Source: Sphingopyxis sp. OAS728
GTDB lineage: Bacteria > Pseudomonadota > Alphaproteobacteria > Sphingomonadales > Sphingomonadaceae
Direction of reading: 5' to 3'
Assembly: GCF_014873485.1 (NCBI RefSeq)
Contig: NZ_JADBDT010000001.1
Span: 3,224,001 to 3,288,000 of the forward strand
Length of the DNA: 64,000 nucleotides
Positions 24,350-33,711 of the stretch are shown one piece after another. Within the stretch, counting starts at the first letter, position 1; every line of letters starts with the position of its first letter. The translations under genes were made by a program, and so were the position numbers. Below the pieces are notes generated by a model. The model was given only the letters and a program-made list of their open reading frames with translations. It was not told where the DNA came from and ran no database searches.

Positions 24350-26395
24350 CTATTTGACCAGCGCGCGGAGGTTGATCGTGAAGCTCGATCCGGGCGCCAT
24401 CGACCCCTTGGGCCGGACGCGCACATGCGTCACGGCCGCGTCGACACCATTGGCGTCGGCGGTCGGCACATAGGTCCAACTGGCCCCGCCATTGTTCGAG
24501 AATTCGAGATCGTCGGCCGTGCTGGCGAGGCTGGTGAAGCCGTAGGTCAGCGCGCTGCTGCCGGCCGTGAAGCGGACCGGGCCGGGACCGGGGGCATAGG
24601 TGCCGACGAACAGGCTGAGGTTCGCCGGGATCGCGTCGGTGACGATGACGCTGTTGTTCGTCGGGCTGGTGCTCGCGGGCGCGGTGACGATCAGGCTGTA
24701 ATCGGCAAAGCCGCCGGGGATCATTTTCGCATTGGTCGTGCCGTTCACCGGGTCGCTGTACGCGGCCGACGTCTTCGCGATCGAAAGCGGGACGACATAG
24801 CTGTTCGTGAAGGTGCAGATGATCGCGGTGTCGGTGGGGCTGACCGTCAGCACATTGCCCGTGAGCGCAGTCGTATTGCCGGTGCAGGCGAGGGCCTGTG
24901 TGTAGTTGCTACCATTGCCGACGGTGAAGCTTTCGCTGAGCGCTGCGCTTTCGGCGGCGTAGACGGTGACCGCGGCGTTGGTGTCGGTCTCGTTCGCGCT
25001 GTTGGCGACCGAAGAGAGCGTGGCGTTGTTGATGAGGCCGCTCGTCGCGACGGTGACGGCGTTGGCGGTCTGCGCATTCACCCAGGTCTTGCGGACGACG
25101 AGCGTCGCCGACTTGCGGCTGTTGGTCCAGGTGCAGGTGAGCGAGGTACCCGACGGCATGACGACGGTGCGGCTGAGACCCGTGCCCGACGTGGCGACGA
25201 CGACATTGTCGCTGTTGCGGCGGCATTCGATGCTGCTGTTGTAATTGGCCGCGGTGCCGGTGGTGAACGCCTCGGTCAGGGTGAGCGTCGAGCCGGGGAC
25301 GGCGACCGCCGTGGCGTTCGTGGTCGACCCGCCGACGGTCGAGCTGCCGGCGGTGGCAAGCGCGCCGCCGGCGATCGCGAGGCCGACGGCGTCGCCCGCG
25401 ATGCCGTTCGTCCAGCTCTTGGCGAGCACCACCGGCGAGTCATTGTCGGTGATCGTATAGGTGCTGGCGGTGCGGGCCGCGCCGCCGCAGCTGGTCGTGC
25501 TCGACACGGTGTAGCCGGTGCCGGTGCCGAGTGCGATCTGGATCGTCTCGCTACCCTCGGTCGCGGTGTCGTCGATGACCTGGATGCCGAGCGGGACGGC
25601 GGCGTTCTGATAGGTGCCGGCGGGGACGGTGACCGTGAAACTCGCGCCGCCGCTGGGGGTCGTATAATCGGTGCCGCGCGTCGCGGTGCCGCCGGTGATG
25701 CTGACATTGACGGTGCGCGCGGTGAACAAAGTGCCGTTGACGGTCAGCGTCGGCAAGTTCGCCGACGCGATCGATTCGACCCCCGATGCACTCGTGGTCG
25801 ACAGCTCGATGAACGGATTGAGCGTGATGCGGATGTCGTCGAGGAAATTGCCATAGCTGCCTGCGTCGGTCGTGATGAACTGGACGCGCTGCACCCCTGA
25901 CGGCCCGGTGTAGGTCGTCGAGCCGGTGTTGACATTCCAGACATTGTTGATCGTCGAGGATTGCGTCGCGAGCGCCTGAAGCTGGGTGCCGCTGCTGTTC
26001 GCAATCTGGAAGCGCGCGGTCTGCGTCGCGGGCCCGCCCGATCGCGCGCGATGCGCAAAGGTCCAGCCGATCGACTCGCCGTTGACCATGCAGATATTCT
26101 GGTAGAGCGCGCCGGGGACATTGGCGTTCATTTCGGCGAAAACCGACCCGGCATAGGCGGGGACGCCCTGGAAATTCGTGTCCCACAGCTCGATCTCACC
26201 CGAGGCGGAATCCCAGCCGACGACCGAGCCGTTCGAATAGATTTCGTAATTGGCGGTGCCCGGACCCTGCGGATCGTTCGATTCGAACGAGGGGTTGACG
26301 ATGACACGCTGCGCCGCGGCGGGCGAGGCGAGCGCCATCGAGCTCGCAACGACGAGCGCGCAAAGCCGCGCGAGATAGCTCGGACGTTGGCGCAT
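24350..26395 (-). CDS. Secreted Calx-beta/DUF11-like repeat protein
   Basis: The 681-residue product has a signal peptide (LCALVVASSMALASPAAAQ), an N-terminal sugar-binding-like beta domain (about 30-190, VIVNPSFESNDPQGPGTANY), a Calx-beta-like repeat (about 195-330, TVTVPAGTYQNAAVPLGIQV), prealbumin-like Thr/Ser-rich repeats (about 330-530, TLTLTEAFTTG..CTWTN, ALSESFTVG..CTFTN) and a C-terminal DUF11-like domain (about 540-680). No membrane anchor or sorting signal is visible. It starts on the last base of the upstream gene stop (TGATG), so the two are one unit. Role in surface or adhesion is inference. Confidence 0.75.
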   Translation of the reverse strand: MRQRPSYLARLCALVVASSMALASPAAAQRVIVNPSFESNDPQGPGTANYEIYSNGSVVGWDSASGEIELWDTNFQGVPAYAGSVFAEMNANVPGALYQNICMVNGESIGWTFAHRARSGGPATQTARFQIANSSGTQLQALATQSSTINNVWNVNTGSTTYTGPSGVQRVQFITTDAGSYGNFLDDIRITLNPFIELSTTSASGVESIASANLPTLTVNGTLFTARTVNVSITGGTATRGTDYTTPSGGASFTVTVPAGTYQNAAVPLGIQVIDDTATEGSETIQIALGTGTGYTVSSTTSCGGAARTASTYTITDNDSPVVLAKSWTNGIAGDAVGLAIAGGALATAGSSTVGGSTTNATAVAVPGSTLTLTEAFTTGTAANYNSSIECRRNSDNVVVATSGTGLSRTVVMPSGTSLTCTWTNSRKSATLVVRKTWVNAQTANAVTVATSGLINNATLSSVANSANETDTNAAVTVYAAESAALSESFTVGNGSNYTQALACTGNTTALTGNVLTVSPTDTAIICTFTNSYVVPLSIAKTSAAYSDPVNGTTNAKMIPGGFADYSLIVTAPASTSPTNNSVIVTDAIPANLSLFVGTYAPGPGPVRFTAGSSALTYGFTSLASTADDLEFSNNGGASWTYVPTADANGVDAAVTHVRVRPKGSMAPGSSFTINLRALVK

Positions 26396-28377
26396 CAGTT
26401 GACGATCACATCGAAGGCGATTGCCATCGCGCTTGCGGGCGTCAGCGTCGGCGTCGTCGCGGCGACGGTGGTGCCGGTGATCGACGCGCCGAAGGGATCG
26501 CTCTCGTCGCCGCCGCTGGCATTATCATCCTCGACCGTCGTAGCGCCCGCGCAGCTTGTGCCGCTACGCAGCGATCCGGGGACGAAGGTCGTCGTCGTCG
26601 GCAGCGGGTCGCCGATGTTGATGCCGGTCGCGGTGCCGCTGCCATTGTTGGTGACGAGGATACAGTAACGCATCGTCGCGCCGGGGATCGCCTTGGGATC
26701 GGTCGTGCCATTGGTCGGGTCGCTGACAACGATGCTCGTCTTGGCGATCGTCAGATTGGCGGTCGGGCGGCAGAAGGTGACGTCGTGGATCGCGATCGCC
26801 TGTTGCCCCGGATTAGCGGGGGCGAGGCTATGGTTGCCGTAATCGATGGTGATCGTGTCGACGGGTACCGCGAAGGTCACGACGACATTGCCGTTCGCGC
26901 TATTGTCGGCGCTCGTCGCGTCGCCATAGGCGCTGTTGCCGATCACATAATTGCTGATGCCGTTCGTGAGCGTCGGGGTCACGGGCGTTCCGTTGAAGGT
27001 GCCAGTCACGGTCACGCGGTCGGCGAACTGGCCGGCGGCATAGTCGATGTCGAACAGGCGAAACTGCGCCCCGGGGACGGCGGTGGGCAGGGTGAAGGTC
27101 GAGGTCACGCTGCCCGACTGGCTGGTCAGATCGACCATCTCGAAAATCGAAAATTGCGCGGGCGAAAGGCCGCCGGTGACGACATTCTGCCGCGTCGGCG
27201 ACTGGCCGCCATAGGTGCTGCTGTTCAGGAAACTGCCGCCGCCGACGGCGATATTGAAATTCATCGTGCCGATCGCGGTCAGCGCATAGGTGCCGCTGGT
27301 CGTGCCGGCAGCCCAGGTGACGCCGTCCCAGTCGTGCACTGTCGTCCCGACCGGGCAGACGAGCGTCGGCGGGGTGCCCGCGACGCGTGTTCCCGATACG
27401 GTGAAGGTCGCGCTGTCATAATCATCTTCGCCCGCGACGCCGTTGCCGGGGGTCGAATCGAAGTCGAAAGCCGACGACGCGCTGACCTCGGCGACATTGG
27501 TCACGCTCGCGCCCGCGCTGGCGGTGACGGTGCCGGTAATCGTCAATGTTCGCGTCGTCCCCGGCGGGCTGTTGCCGACCGTCCACACGCCCGTCGTGCT
27601 GTTGTAGCTGCCGAAACCCGAGGCGCTGGTGAAGGTGAAGCCAGCGGGCAGCGTGTCCTGCACCGTCACGCCGGTCGCGGTCAAAGCCGAGCCGCTCGCG
27701 TTGGTGACGCTCAGCACATAGTTGATGCTCGCGCCCGATGCGGGCGATGCATTGCTCACCGACTTGGTCAGCGACAGGTCGGCCGACGGCGCGATCGGCA
27801 CCGTCGAGAGCGTCAGGTCGGTGCGCGTGAAATTGCCGCTGTCGCTGTTGAGCGAGTCGCAGATTGTGAGCTGCCATGTCCCCGCCGACCCCTGTCCGTT
27901 GAAGCTCGCGAGCGAACCCTCGGGGCGGAAGGTGCGCTGATAGGGCGGAGCGGCGGAGGTATTGTCGTTGGTCGTGTGCGTGGTGATGCTCGCCGCCGCG
28001 CTGTCGTCGAACAGGACGTTCAGATTGTCCGCCGACGTCCCGACATTGGTGATCAGATTGACCACCGTGCCGCTCGGCGACACGAGCGTTGCGCGGACGT
28101 CGCCGCGATAGGTATGCGTGAACTGAACACCGATATTCACATCGGTGACCTGTGCGTTGGCGGCGACCGTGAAGCTCCGAACCATCGGGCTGGTGCAGGT
28201 CGTCGCGGTTTCGCTGATCGTCCCGGTCGTGGTGTTGCTGTAGCTTGTTGTCGTCTGTGCGGCGGCGGGATTGCTGGCAAGCGTCAACGCCAGCCAAACG
28301 AGCATGAGACATACTCGCACAGACTGCAAACGCTGGCCCCCACGCCAGCGGTATCGGCTCTGGTCCCGCCGTTGCAT
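26395..28377 (-). CDS. Secreted protein with P-domain and DUF11 repeats
   Basis: The 660-residue product has a membrane/signal segment (LMLVWLALTLASNPAAAQ), a proprotein-convertase P-domain-like region (about 45-195: HTYRGDVRATLVSPSGTVVN, FNGQGSAGTWQLTICDS), one DUF11 domain (about 200-320, ADLSLTKSVSNASPASGASI), an Ig/PEP-type middle region, and a second DUF11-like region at the C-terminus (TIAKTSIVVSDPTNGTTDPK) that resembles the equivalent end of its partner at 24350-26395. A P-domain without a subtilisin domain cannot be a protease. The function is unknown; likely extracellular. Confidence 0.75.
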   Translation of the reverse strand: MQRRDQSRYRWRGGQRLQSVRVCLMLVWLALTLASNPAAAQTTTSYSNTTTGTISETATTCTSPMVRSFTVAANAQVTDVNIGVQFTHTYRGDVRATLVSPSGTVVNLITNVGTSADNLNVLFDDSAAASITTHTTNDNTSAAPPYQRTFRPEGSLASFNGQGSAGTWQLTICDSLNSDSGNFTRTDLTLSTVPIAPSADLSLTKSVSNASPASGASINYVLSVTNASGSALTATGVTVQDTLPAGFTFTSASGFGSYNSTTGVWTVGNSPPGTTRTLTITGTVTASAGASVTNVAEVSASSAFDFDSTPGNGVAGEDDYDSATFTVSGTRVAGTPPTLVCPVGTTVHDWDGVTWAAGTTSGTYALTAIGTMNFNIAVGGGSFLNSSTYGGQSPTRQNVVTGGLSPAQFSIFEMVDLTSQSGSVTSTFTLPTAVPGAQFRLFDIDYAAGQFADRVTVTGTFNGTPVTPTLTNGISNYVIGNSAYGDATSADNSANGNVVVTFAVPVDTITIDYGNHSLAPANPGQQAIAIHDVTFCRPTANLTIAKTSIVVSDPTNGTTDPKAIPGATMRYCILVTNNGSGTATGINIGDPLPTTTTFVPGSLRSGTSCAGATTVEDDNASGGDESDPFGASITGTTVAATTPTLTPASAMAIAFDVIVN

Positions 28378-28471
28378 GGCACCGCTATGCGCGGCGCATA
28401 GCTAATATCCGGTTAAAATCGGTGACTTGGCGGCGATTCTGTTCGGAGGCGGGACAGAATTGCGGATAACG

Positions 28472-29218
28472 CTATGTACCGGACCAGTCGCCATTCTGCG
28501 CCATCCATACCCCGATCGCGGCGATGGCGGCGGTTTCGGCGCGCAGGATGCGCGGGCCGAGCGCGATGCGGCGGACCGCCGTATGAGCGATCAACATGTC
28601 GCGTTCCTTGTCGGTAAAGCCGCCTTCGGGCCCGGTCAGGATCGCCGCGGGTGCCGGGGCACCGACCTTGGCGAGCGGAACGCCGCCAGCCTCATCTGCG
28701 AACAGCAGCGCGCGGTCGGCCGGCCAGTCCTTCAAGAGCTGGGGCAGCTTGATCGGCTCGGCCAGCGTCGGCAGTGCGGTGCGCCCGCATTGTTCACACG
28801 CTTCGACGATCTGCGCCTCGAGCCGCTCGCGCTTGACGCGTTCGACGATCGTGCGTTCGGTGATCACCGGCTGCAGACGCGCGACGCCAAGCTCGGTCGC
28901 CTTTTCGATGATCCAGTCGAGCCGCGCCTTCTTGACCGGCGCGAAGCACAGCCAGAGGTCGGGAACCTGTTCGATCGCCTTGGTCTGGCGTTCGATGCGC
29001 AGCGTCAGCTGCCGTTTCGCCGCATCGGCGACGACCGCGAGCCATTCGCCGCTGATATTGTCGAACAGCAGGATCGGATCGCCCGCCTTCATCCGCATCA
29101 CATTGAGCAGATAATGCGCAGCGGGACCGTCGATCACCGGGACGGCATCGGGCCCCAGCGGGAGATCGACAAACAGGCGGGGCGTGCTGGCGGGCGGCCA
29201 GGCGGGCGTTGCGGGCAT
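28472..29218 (-). CDS. rsmE: 16S rRNA (uracil(1498)-N3)-methyltransferase
   Basis: SPOUT-class enzyme that methylates U1498 of 16S rRNA. The 248-residue product has an N-terminal PUA-like domain (RLFVDLPLGPDAVPV..HYLLNVMRMKAGD) and a C-terminal knot with ILTGPEGGFTDKERD and ALGPRILRAETA, the SAM-binding signature. ATG 29216-29218 (MPATPAWPP) is chosen over an in-frame start 69 nt upstream because the first conserved block begins soon after it. Confidence 0.95.
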   Translation of the reverse strand: MPATPAWPPASTPRLFVDLPLGPDAVPVIDGPAAHYLLNVMRMKAGDPILLFDNISGEWLAVVADAAKRQLTLRIERQTKAIEQVPDLWLCFAPVKKARLDWIIEKATELGVARLQPVITERTIVERVKRERLEAQIVEACEQCGRTALPTLAEPIKLPQLLKDWPADRALLFADEAGGVPLAKVGAPAPAAILTGPEGGFTDKERDMLIAHTAVRRIALGPRILRAETAAIAAIGVWMAQNGDWSGT

Positions 29219-29345
29219 GCCGCGCCGATAGCAGACGGTGGCCCCTCGTGCACCCATATGCTGCTCGCCCGGTGCCTGTTCGATCACATCGGTGACGGCA
29301 AGGTCACGTCATGATCGAACGGGGCACCGAACAGACTTCGCTATT

Positions 29346-31109
29346 TTACTGAACCAATCGGGCGGTCTGGAGCGCCGTCGAGAACAGCTGCTGAAGCGCC
29401 GTGGTGATATTGTCATTGGCCGTCACGGTCTGCACCAGCGGCGCCCCATTTGTGCCCACCGATGCGCAGCTCTGCAGCTTGGTGAGGACCTGGTCCGAGC
29501 TCCCCGCATTGCCCCGTGCATATGGCGAAGGAGGAGGGGGTAGGAACGGAGCGATGTTCGACTGGGACCAGGCATCGCCAACAAGCGATTCTGGCAGATA
29601 TTTCGTATAAAGGACCGCAATCTTGATTCCTTTTGCCTTGATGGCGGTGCACAAGGTGAGATCGCTGTCCCGCAGCGGCCCGAAATAGCGGCCGCTCCCG
29701 TTCGAGTTGGCCGGTTGATCGAGCATGCCGTCGGAGATGATAAACAGGATTTTCTGCGGCACTGCTCCAGGCGCGCCCGTTCCCGCGGCGGGGATGGTGT
29801 TGATGTTGTTCATCACCGTGAGCATGCCGGTCACATCCGTGGCCCTGTCATCGTTGCTAACACCCTTGGTGGGCTCGGAATTCTTCCACCAATAATCGTC
29901 CCCGGGGAACAGCGACGAAAAGTTGCTGCCGTACGAATTGACGTTGGTCAGGGCATTCAGCGTCTGGACGGCCGTGCCATTGGTAGATTTCTTCCAGTCG
30001 AAAGAAAACATCTGTGCGCGGTAGGTGACCTGATATTGGGTAGCCTGGTTCGCGGCAAACGGGATCAGCTGGGTTGCCGCCGAAACGACGTCATCCTTGC
30101 GCAGGACAATCTTTGCGGGGCTGCCGTAGATGAGGCCGTAATTGTGGGTCAACCAGTAGCCGTCGGCCCAATATCCGGAATCGAGATCGACCGTCGTTGC
30201 GGCACTATTTCCAACCTTCGTAGATTTCTTAATAACAACAGTGGAGTTGTCGAAATTGTCCAAGCTATATGTGACAGTAGTTGTAACACCATTTTTGGTG
30301 GTTGAGGTATTCATTGCACTGTCATTGCTGTCATACAGCCTCTTATTTGCTTTGTCCCAGCGATAGAACACATTCTTTTTGGGGGAGTTTGCTGTATAAT
30401 AATTTGTAGATAGCAGGATGTGGCGACCGTTCGTGTCTTTGATATATATATTGTCGGTGTGCGATGCTTGCATGTGACACGCAAAGGCGCAACCGTTTGG
30501 CAGACTGGTATCGGTCGTATTTTTGGTCGCGTTGATAATCCTGGTGATTCCGTCCGATGTCGAGGGCAGCAGCATCGATGGCGAATTGTCCATCACCAGG
30601 TAGAAATCGACATTGGGCGGCTGCGCGGCGCTTGCCGAGGAGATGCCGCTTACGGTTAGCGTGTCGACCCCCAATATTCCGCCGAACATGTTGATCGACT
30701 TGGCCCTGTAGCTCACCGTCGCCTTGCGCAGGTAGCCCACGGCCCCGGCTCCCCCCGAGGCGGAGCTTCCTTCCGTGACGACGGGGTTTACAACCAGATC
30801 CTCGTAGCCCGTTTCCAGCGAAGCCTGCGCATTGAACATATTGGTCGCGGCCGTTCTGGACTGCCCGTTCGACTGCAGGATCATCGCCGGGGCGACGGCC
30901 GCCAGCGCGGCAGCATCGGCCGCGGCGTTCAGCTTCGTCTGCAAGCTCATGGCGCGCGCATAGTCGACCCCGAAGCCGAGGATGAAGGTCAGCGGGATGA
31001 TCGCAAACCCCATGATCATGTAGACCCCGCCCTTCTGGTCGGCTTTCAGCCGGGAAAGGAACGGAGCCCTTGGCGTCGCAGAGCTGAGCTGAGGAAATAT
31101 TTTGGTCAT
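29346..31109 (-). CDS. TadG-like pseudopilin/vWA-type protein
   Basis: The 587-residue product starts with a TadE/TadG N-terminal membrane segment (DQKGGVYMIMGFAIIPLTFI, about residues 25-45, then LQTKLNAAADAAALAAVAPA) and continues with a von Willebrand A-like domain beginning VDFYLVMDNSPSML (MIDAS DxSxS present as DNSPS). The stretch coded by about 30190-30560 is markedly richer in A/T than its surroundings and contains NGCAFACHMQASH. Such proteins belong to Tad/Flp pilus loci, but no other tad genes apart from the two neighbours are in the window. Confidence 0.85.
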   Translation of the reverse strand: MTKIFPQLSSATPRAPFLSRLKADQKGGVYMIMGFAIIPLTFILGFGVDYARAMSLQTKLNAAADAAALAAVAPAMILQSNGQSRTAATNMFNAQASLETGYEDLVVNPVVTEGSSASGGAGAVGYLRKATVSYRAKSINMFGGILGVDTLTVSGISSASAAQPPNVDFYLVMDNSPSMLLPSTSDGITRIINATKNTTDTSLPNGCAFACHMQASHTDNIYIKDTNGRHILLSTNYYTANSPKKNVFYRWDKANKRLYDSNDSAMNTSTTKNGVTTTVTYSLDNFDNSTVVIKKSTKVGNSAATTVDLDSGYWADGYWLTHNYGLIYGSPAKIVLRKDDVVSAATQLIPFAANQATQYQVTYRAQMFSFDWKKSTNGTAVQTLNALTNVNSYGSNFSSLFPGDDYWWKNSEPTKGVSNDDRATDVTGMLTVMNNINTIPAAGTGAPGAVPQKILFIISDGMLDQPANSNGSGRYFGPLRDSDLTLCTAIKAKGIKIAVLYTKYLPESLVGDAWSQSNIAPFLPPPPSPYARGNAGSSDQVLTKLQSCASVGTNGAPLVQTVTANDNITTALQQLFSTALQTARLVQ

Positions 31110-31120
31110 AATATATCCAC

Positions 31121-31816
31121 CTAGTAAAGCCGGGGAACCATATAGATCGTGTCGGTCATGGTCGTGCTGGTCATCGGGAGATAGCTGATGAAGGGCGCGT
31201 AATTATAAGTGATCTTGCCCATGAACAGCCAACCGCCGGCGGTGCCGACCTGGGTCTTCTGGCTGGTGCCGATGGCAAGGTTTCCGCACACATTCGTGCC
31301 GTCCGGCGAAACAGGGATCATCGCAGAAGTGATCATATTGCTCGGGATGTTGACGATGTTGCTGCTCGTCTGCGCTTCACTTCTCGGGAGCGTGCCTGCC
31401 GTATGGCTCGAGACCGTCGCGGTTACGGTGCTGCCATTGACATTTTGGGTCTGTGCCCGCGTCCAGACGACATAGGCTCGTGTGGCATCGCAGACCCGGA
31501 GCAGCGAAATCTGCTCGGTCGCAGCGTTGAGCTTATAGGGTGACAGGACGACGGCACTGGCGCTCATTTGCGATCTCGCGTTGGCGCTGGTGGGGTCGTT
31601 GTAAATGATCGTCGGGGACATGGTCCGGCTGACGAGGTCGACGAGCGAACGGGTCGCGACAGTCACCTTGCGGCTGGCGCTTACCCTGTCAGACAAATAA
31701 ACGCCGCCCGTGTACATGAGCACGAGCACCGGCAGGGCGAACGCGAATTCCACGATCACCGCGCCGCGCGTGTTTCGGGTGAGGCGCCTCAGCATGTGGG
31801 CTGCGATGTGGGACAT
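31121..31816 (-). CDS. TadE-like pseudopilin
   Basis: The 231-residue product has the TadE signature helix (TRGAVIVEFAFALPVLVLMY, about residues 13-33) following a basic N-terminus, then an exported beta-rich domain with several Ser/Thr. ATG 31814-31816 has a GGAGG sequence 7 nt upstream (GGAGGACTACGC), so it overlaps the preceding gene by 28 nt. Likely translocated by, or part of, a Tad-type pilus system. Confidence 0.85.
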   Translation of the reverse strand: MSHIAAHMLRRLTRNTRGAVIVEFAFALPVLVLMYTGGVYLSDRVSASRKVTVATRSLVDLVSRTMSPTIIYNDPTSANARSQMSASAVVLSPYKLNAATEQISLLRVCDATRAYVVWTRAQTQNVNGSTVTATVSSHTAGTLPRSEAQTSSNIVNIPSNMITSAMIPVSPDGTNVCGNLAIGTSQKTQVGTAGGWLFMGKITYNYAPFISYLPMTSTTMTDTIYMVPRLY

Positions 31817-32463
31817 GCGTAGTCCTCCGTCGTGAACACCGAGGTGGCCACGAGTTTGCGATTGGCGTTGGGTTCGTTGATCATGTTCAGGCCCAGCGGG
31901 CCTTTTCCTGTCGGCCACAGGTAGATCAGTTGCAGGACGATGATGCGGTTCTTGCCGCTGCCGCCCGACTGGTAATTATAGCCCGCGCCCGTCGAGACCA
32001 ATACGCCGTTGCTGTCATAGGTGAATGTCGGCGAATTGGTGGCGCTAGCGACGTTGTAGGTGGTTGCGGTGGTCACATGCACCGTGAGCCGCGAGCAAGA
32101 TAGCAAGGGCGGCAGCAGCGCGTCGGTGCTGACGGTTTCGCCGGCGGGATTGGTGCCCGAAAGGCCATTGCAGATCGCAGTCTTGAAATCGCTCGCCGAC
32201 AGGCCGACGGTCCCGTTGGGCGCTCGCGTCGTTTGCGCGAAGCCGGTCAGCATCAGGCGCCCCGCGCCCTCGGCCGTCGTCTCCAGCATCTGCTGTGCGA
32301 GATAGATCAACATCGTATACATGATCGCCAGCAACAGCGCGATGAAGGCCGGTCCGACGATGGCGAACTCCATGGCCGCCGTGCCCGCACGGCTTTTCCA
32401 CAGATTCTTACCGAACGGACCCACGGCCCTCCGGGCGCGAATCCTCTTGCGCAAAATTGCCAT
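31789..32463 (-). CDS. TadE-like pseudopilin
   Basis: The 224-residue product has a basic N-terminus and the TadE-type helix GTAAMEFAIVGPAFIALLLA (about residues 29-50), then an exported domain with four cysteines including TSQPTC at the C-terminus. ATG 32461-32463 has AAAGGGGGACCCAC upstream. It is the first gene of a three-gene unit (TadE, TadE, TadG) on the minus strand. Confidence 0.85.
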   Translation of the reverse strand: MAILRKRIRARRAVGPFGKNLWKSRAGTAAMEFAIVGPAFIALLLAIMYTMLIYLAQQMLETTAEGAGRLMLTGFAQTTRAPNGTVGLSASDFKTAICNGLSGTNPAGETVSTDALLPPLLSCSRLTVHVTTATTYNVASATNSPTFTYDSNGVLVSTGAGYNYQSGGSGKNRIIVLQLIYLWPTGKGPLGLNMINEPNANRKLVATSVFTTEDYACPTSQPTC

Positions 32464-32800
32464 GTGGGTCCCCCTTTGTGGCTGTTTTCCATGAACAGGG
32501 TTCAAATTTGGTAAATGGCCGGACTTCGGGGCCGCGGGACGGCCGAGGGTGGCGACGCGCCCGTGCCCAAATGGGACAGTTCCGCGGCCAGGTTGTTGAT
32601 TTCGGGTGCAACCAAGAGATTGCGTGGCTGCAAGAAATTTGCGGGACCGCTGGTTATTCTCGCCGAGGGAGGAGCAAAAGGCGCGTCTTTCGCCCTGTGG
32701 CTCCGTCTATTCGAACCAACGCGGCATCGGGGGATCCACCTCCTTGAAAATCCAATCGGCCATTTATCGTGCGCGCCGTGCCTGCTATCGCCCGCGCCAG
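32464..32800. other. 337-nt intergenic region between divergent tadE-like and ubiA genes
   Basis: It must hold promoters for both directions. I see no convincing -35/-10 pair, repeat or RNA structure; ORFs here lack leaders and family features. Confidence 0.5.
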
Positions 32801-33709
32801 ATGACTGCCACCCATCCTCCCGATAGCCAGCTGCACGGATTCGTGGCGTTGTTGCCCGCCGCGGCACGCCCCTATGCGCTGCTTGCGCGGTTCGACCGGC
32901 CGATCGGCTGGTGGCTGCTCTTTTGGCCCTGCGCCTGGGCGCTCGCGCTCGGCGGCGGCGCGGTCAGCCACTGGCCCTTGTTCCTGTGGCTCCTGATCGG
33001 CGCGATCGCGATGCGCGGCGCGGGATGCGTCTATAATGATATCGTCGACCGCGATCTCGACGCGAAAGTGGCGCGGACCGCGTCGCGGCCGGTCGCGAGC
33101 GGGGGGGTGTCGGTGCGCAACGCGCTGCTGTGGACATTGCTGCTGTCGCTCGTCGGGCTGCTCGTGCTGCTCCAGCTGCCGCGCCCGGCGCAGATCGTCG
33201 CGCTCGCCAGCCTGATCCTCGTCGCGGGCTATCCCTTCATGAAGCGCATCACCTGGTGGCCGCAGGCGTGGCTGGGGCTGGTGTTCAGCTGGGGCGCGCT
33301 CGTCGCTTGGGTCGCGGTTGGCGGGCAGGAGGGGCTGGCGCTGCCCCTTCTCTATGCCGGCTGCATCGCATGGGTGATCGGCTACGATACCATCTATGCG
33401 CTGCAAGATATCGAGGACGATATGCTGATCGGCGTGAAGTCGAGCGCGCGTGCGATGGGGCGGCATGTGAAGGGCGGCGTCGCTTTATGCTATGCGGCCG
33501 CGCTCGCATGCTGGGGCGGCGCGCTGTGGGCGGTGCGGCCCGATCCGCTGGTGCTGGTCGCACTGCTGCCCGCCGCGGTGCATCTGACGGGCCAGGTGGT
33601 GACGCTCGACCCGGCGAATGGCGAGGATGCGCTGGCGAAGTTTCGTAGCAATCGTTTTGCGGGGCTGCTGATTTTCGCGGCGATGCTCGTCGTGGGCATG
33701 GCGCCCTAA
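32801..33709 (+). CDS. ubiA: 4-hydroxybenzoate octaprenyltransferase (UbiA)
   Basis: Membrane prenyltransferase of ubiquinone synthesis: prenylates 4-hydroxybenzoate. The 302-residue product has the two Mg2+-diphosphate motifs NDIVDRDLDAKVARTASRP (about residues 80-98) and YDTIYALQDIEDDMLIGVKS (about 195-214) and eight or nine membrane helices. ATG 32801 was chosen; the open frame extends 65 codons upstream without any conserved sequence. Confidence 0.95.
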   Translation: MTATHPPDSQLHGFVALLPAAARPYALLARFDRPIGWWLLFWPCAWALALGGGAVSHWPLFLWLLIGAIAMRGAGCVYNDIVDRDLDAKVARTASRPVASGGVSVRNALLWTLLLSLVGLLVLLQLPRPAQIVALASLILVAGYPFMKRITWWPQAWLGLVFSWGALVAWVAVGGQEGLALPLLYAGCIAWVIGYDTIYALQDIEDDMLIGVKSSARAMGRHVKGGVALCYAAALACWGGALWAVRPDPLVLVALLPAAVHLTGQVVTLDPANGEDALAKFRSNRFAGLLIFAAMLVVGMAP

Positions 33710-33711
33710 CC

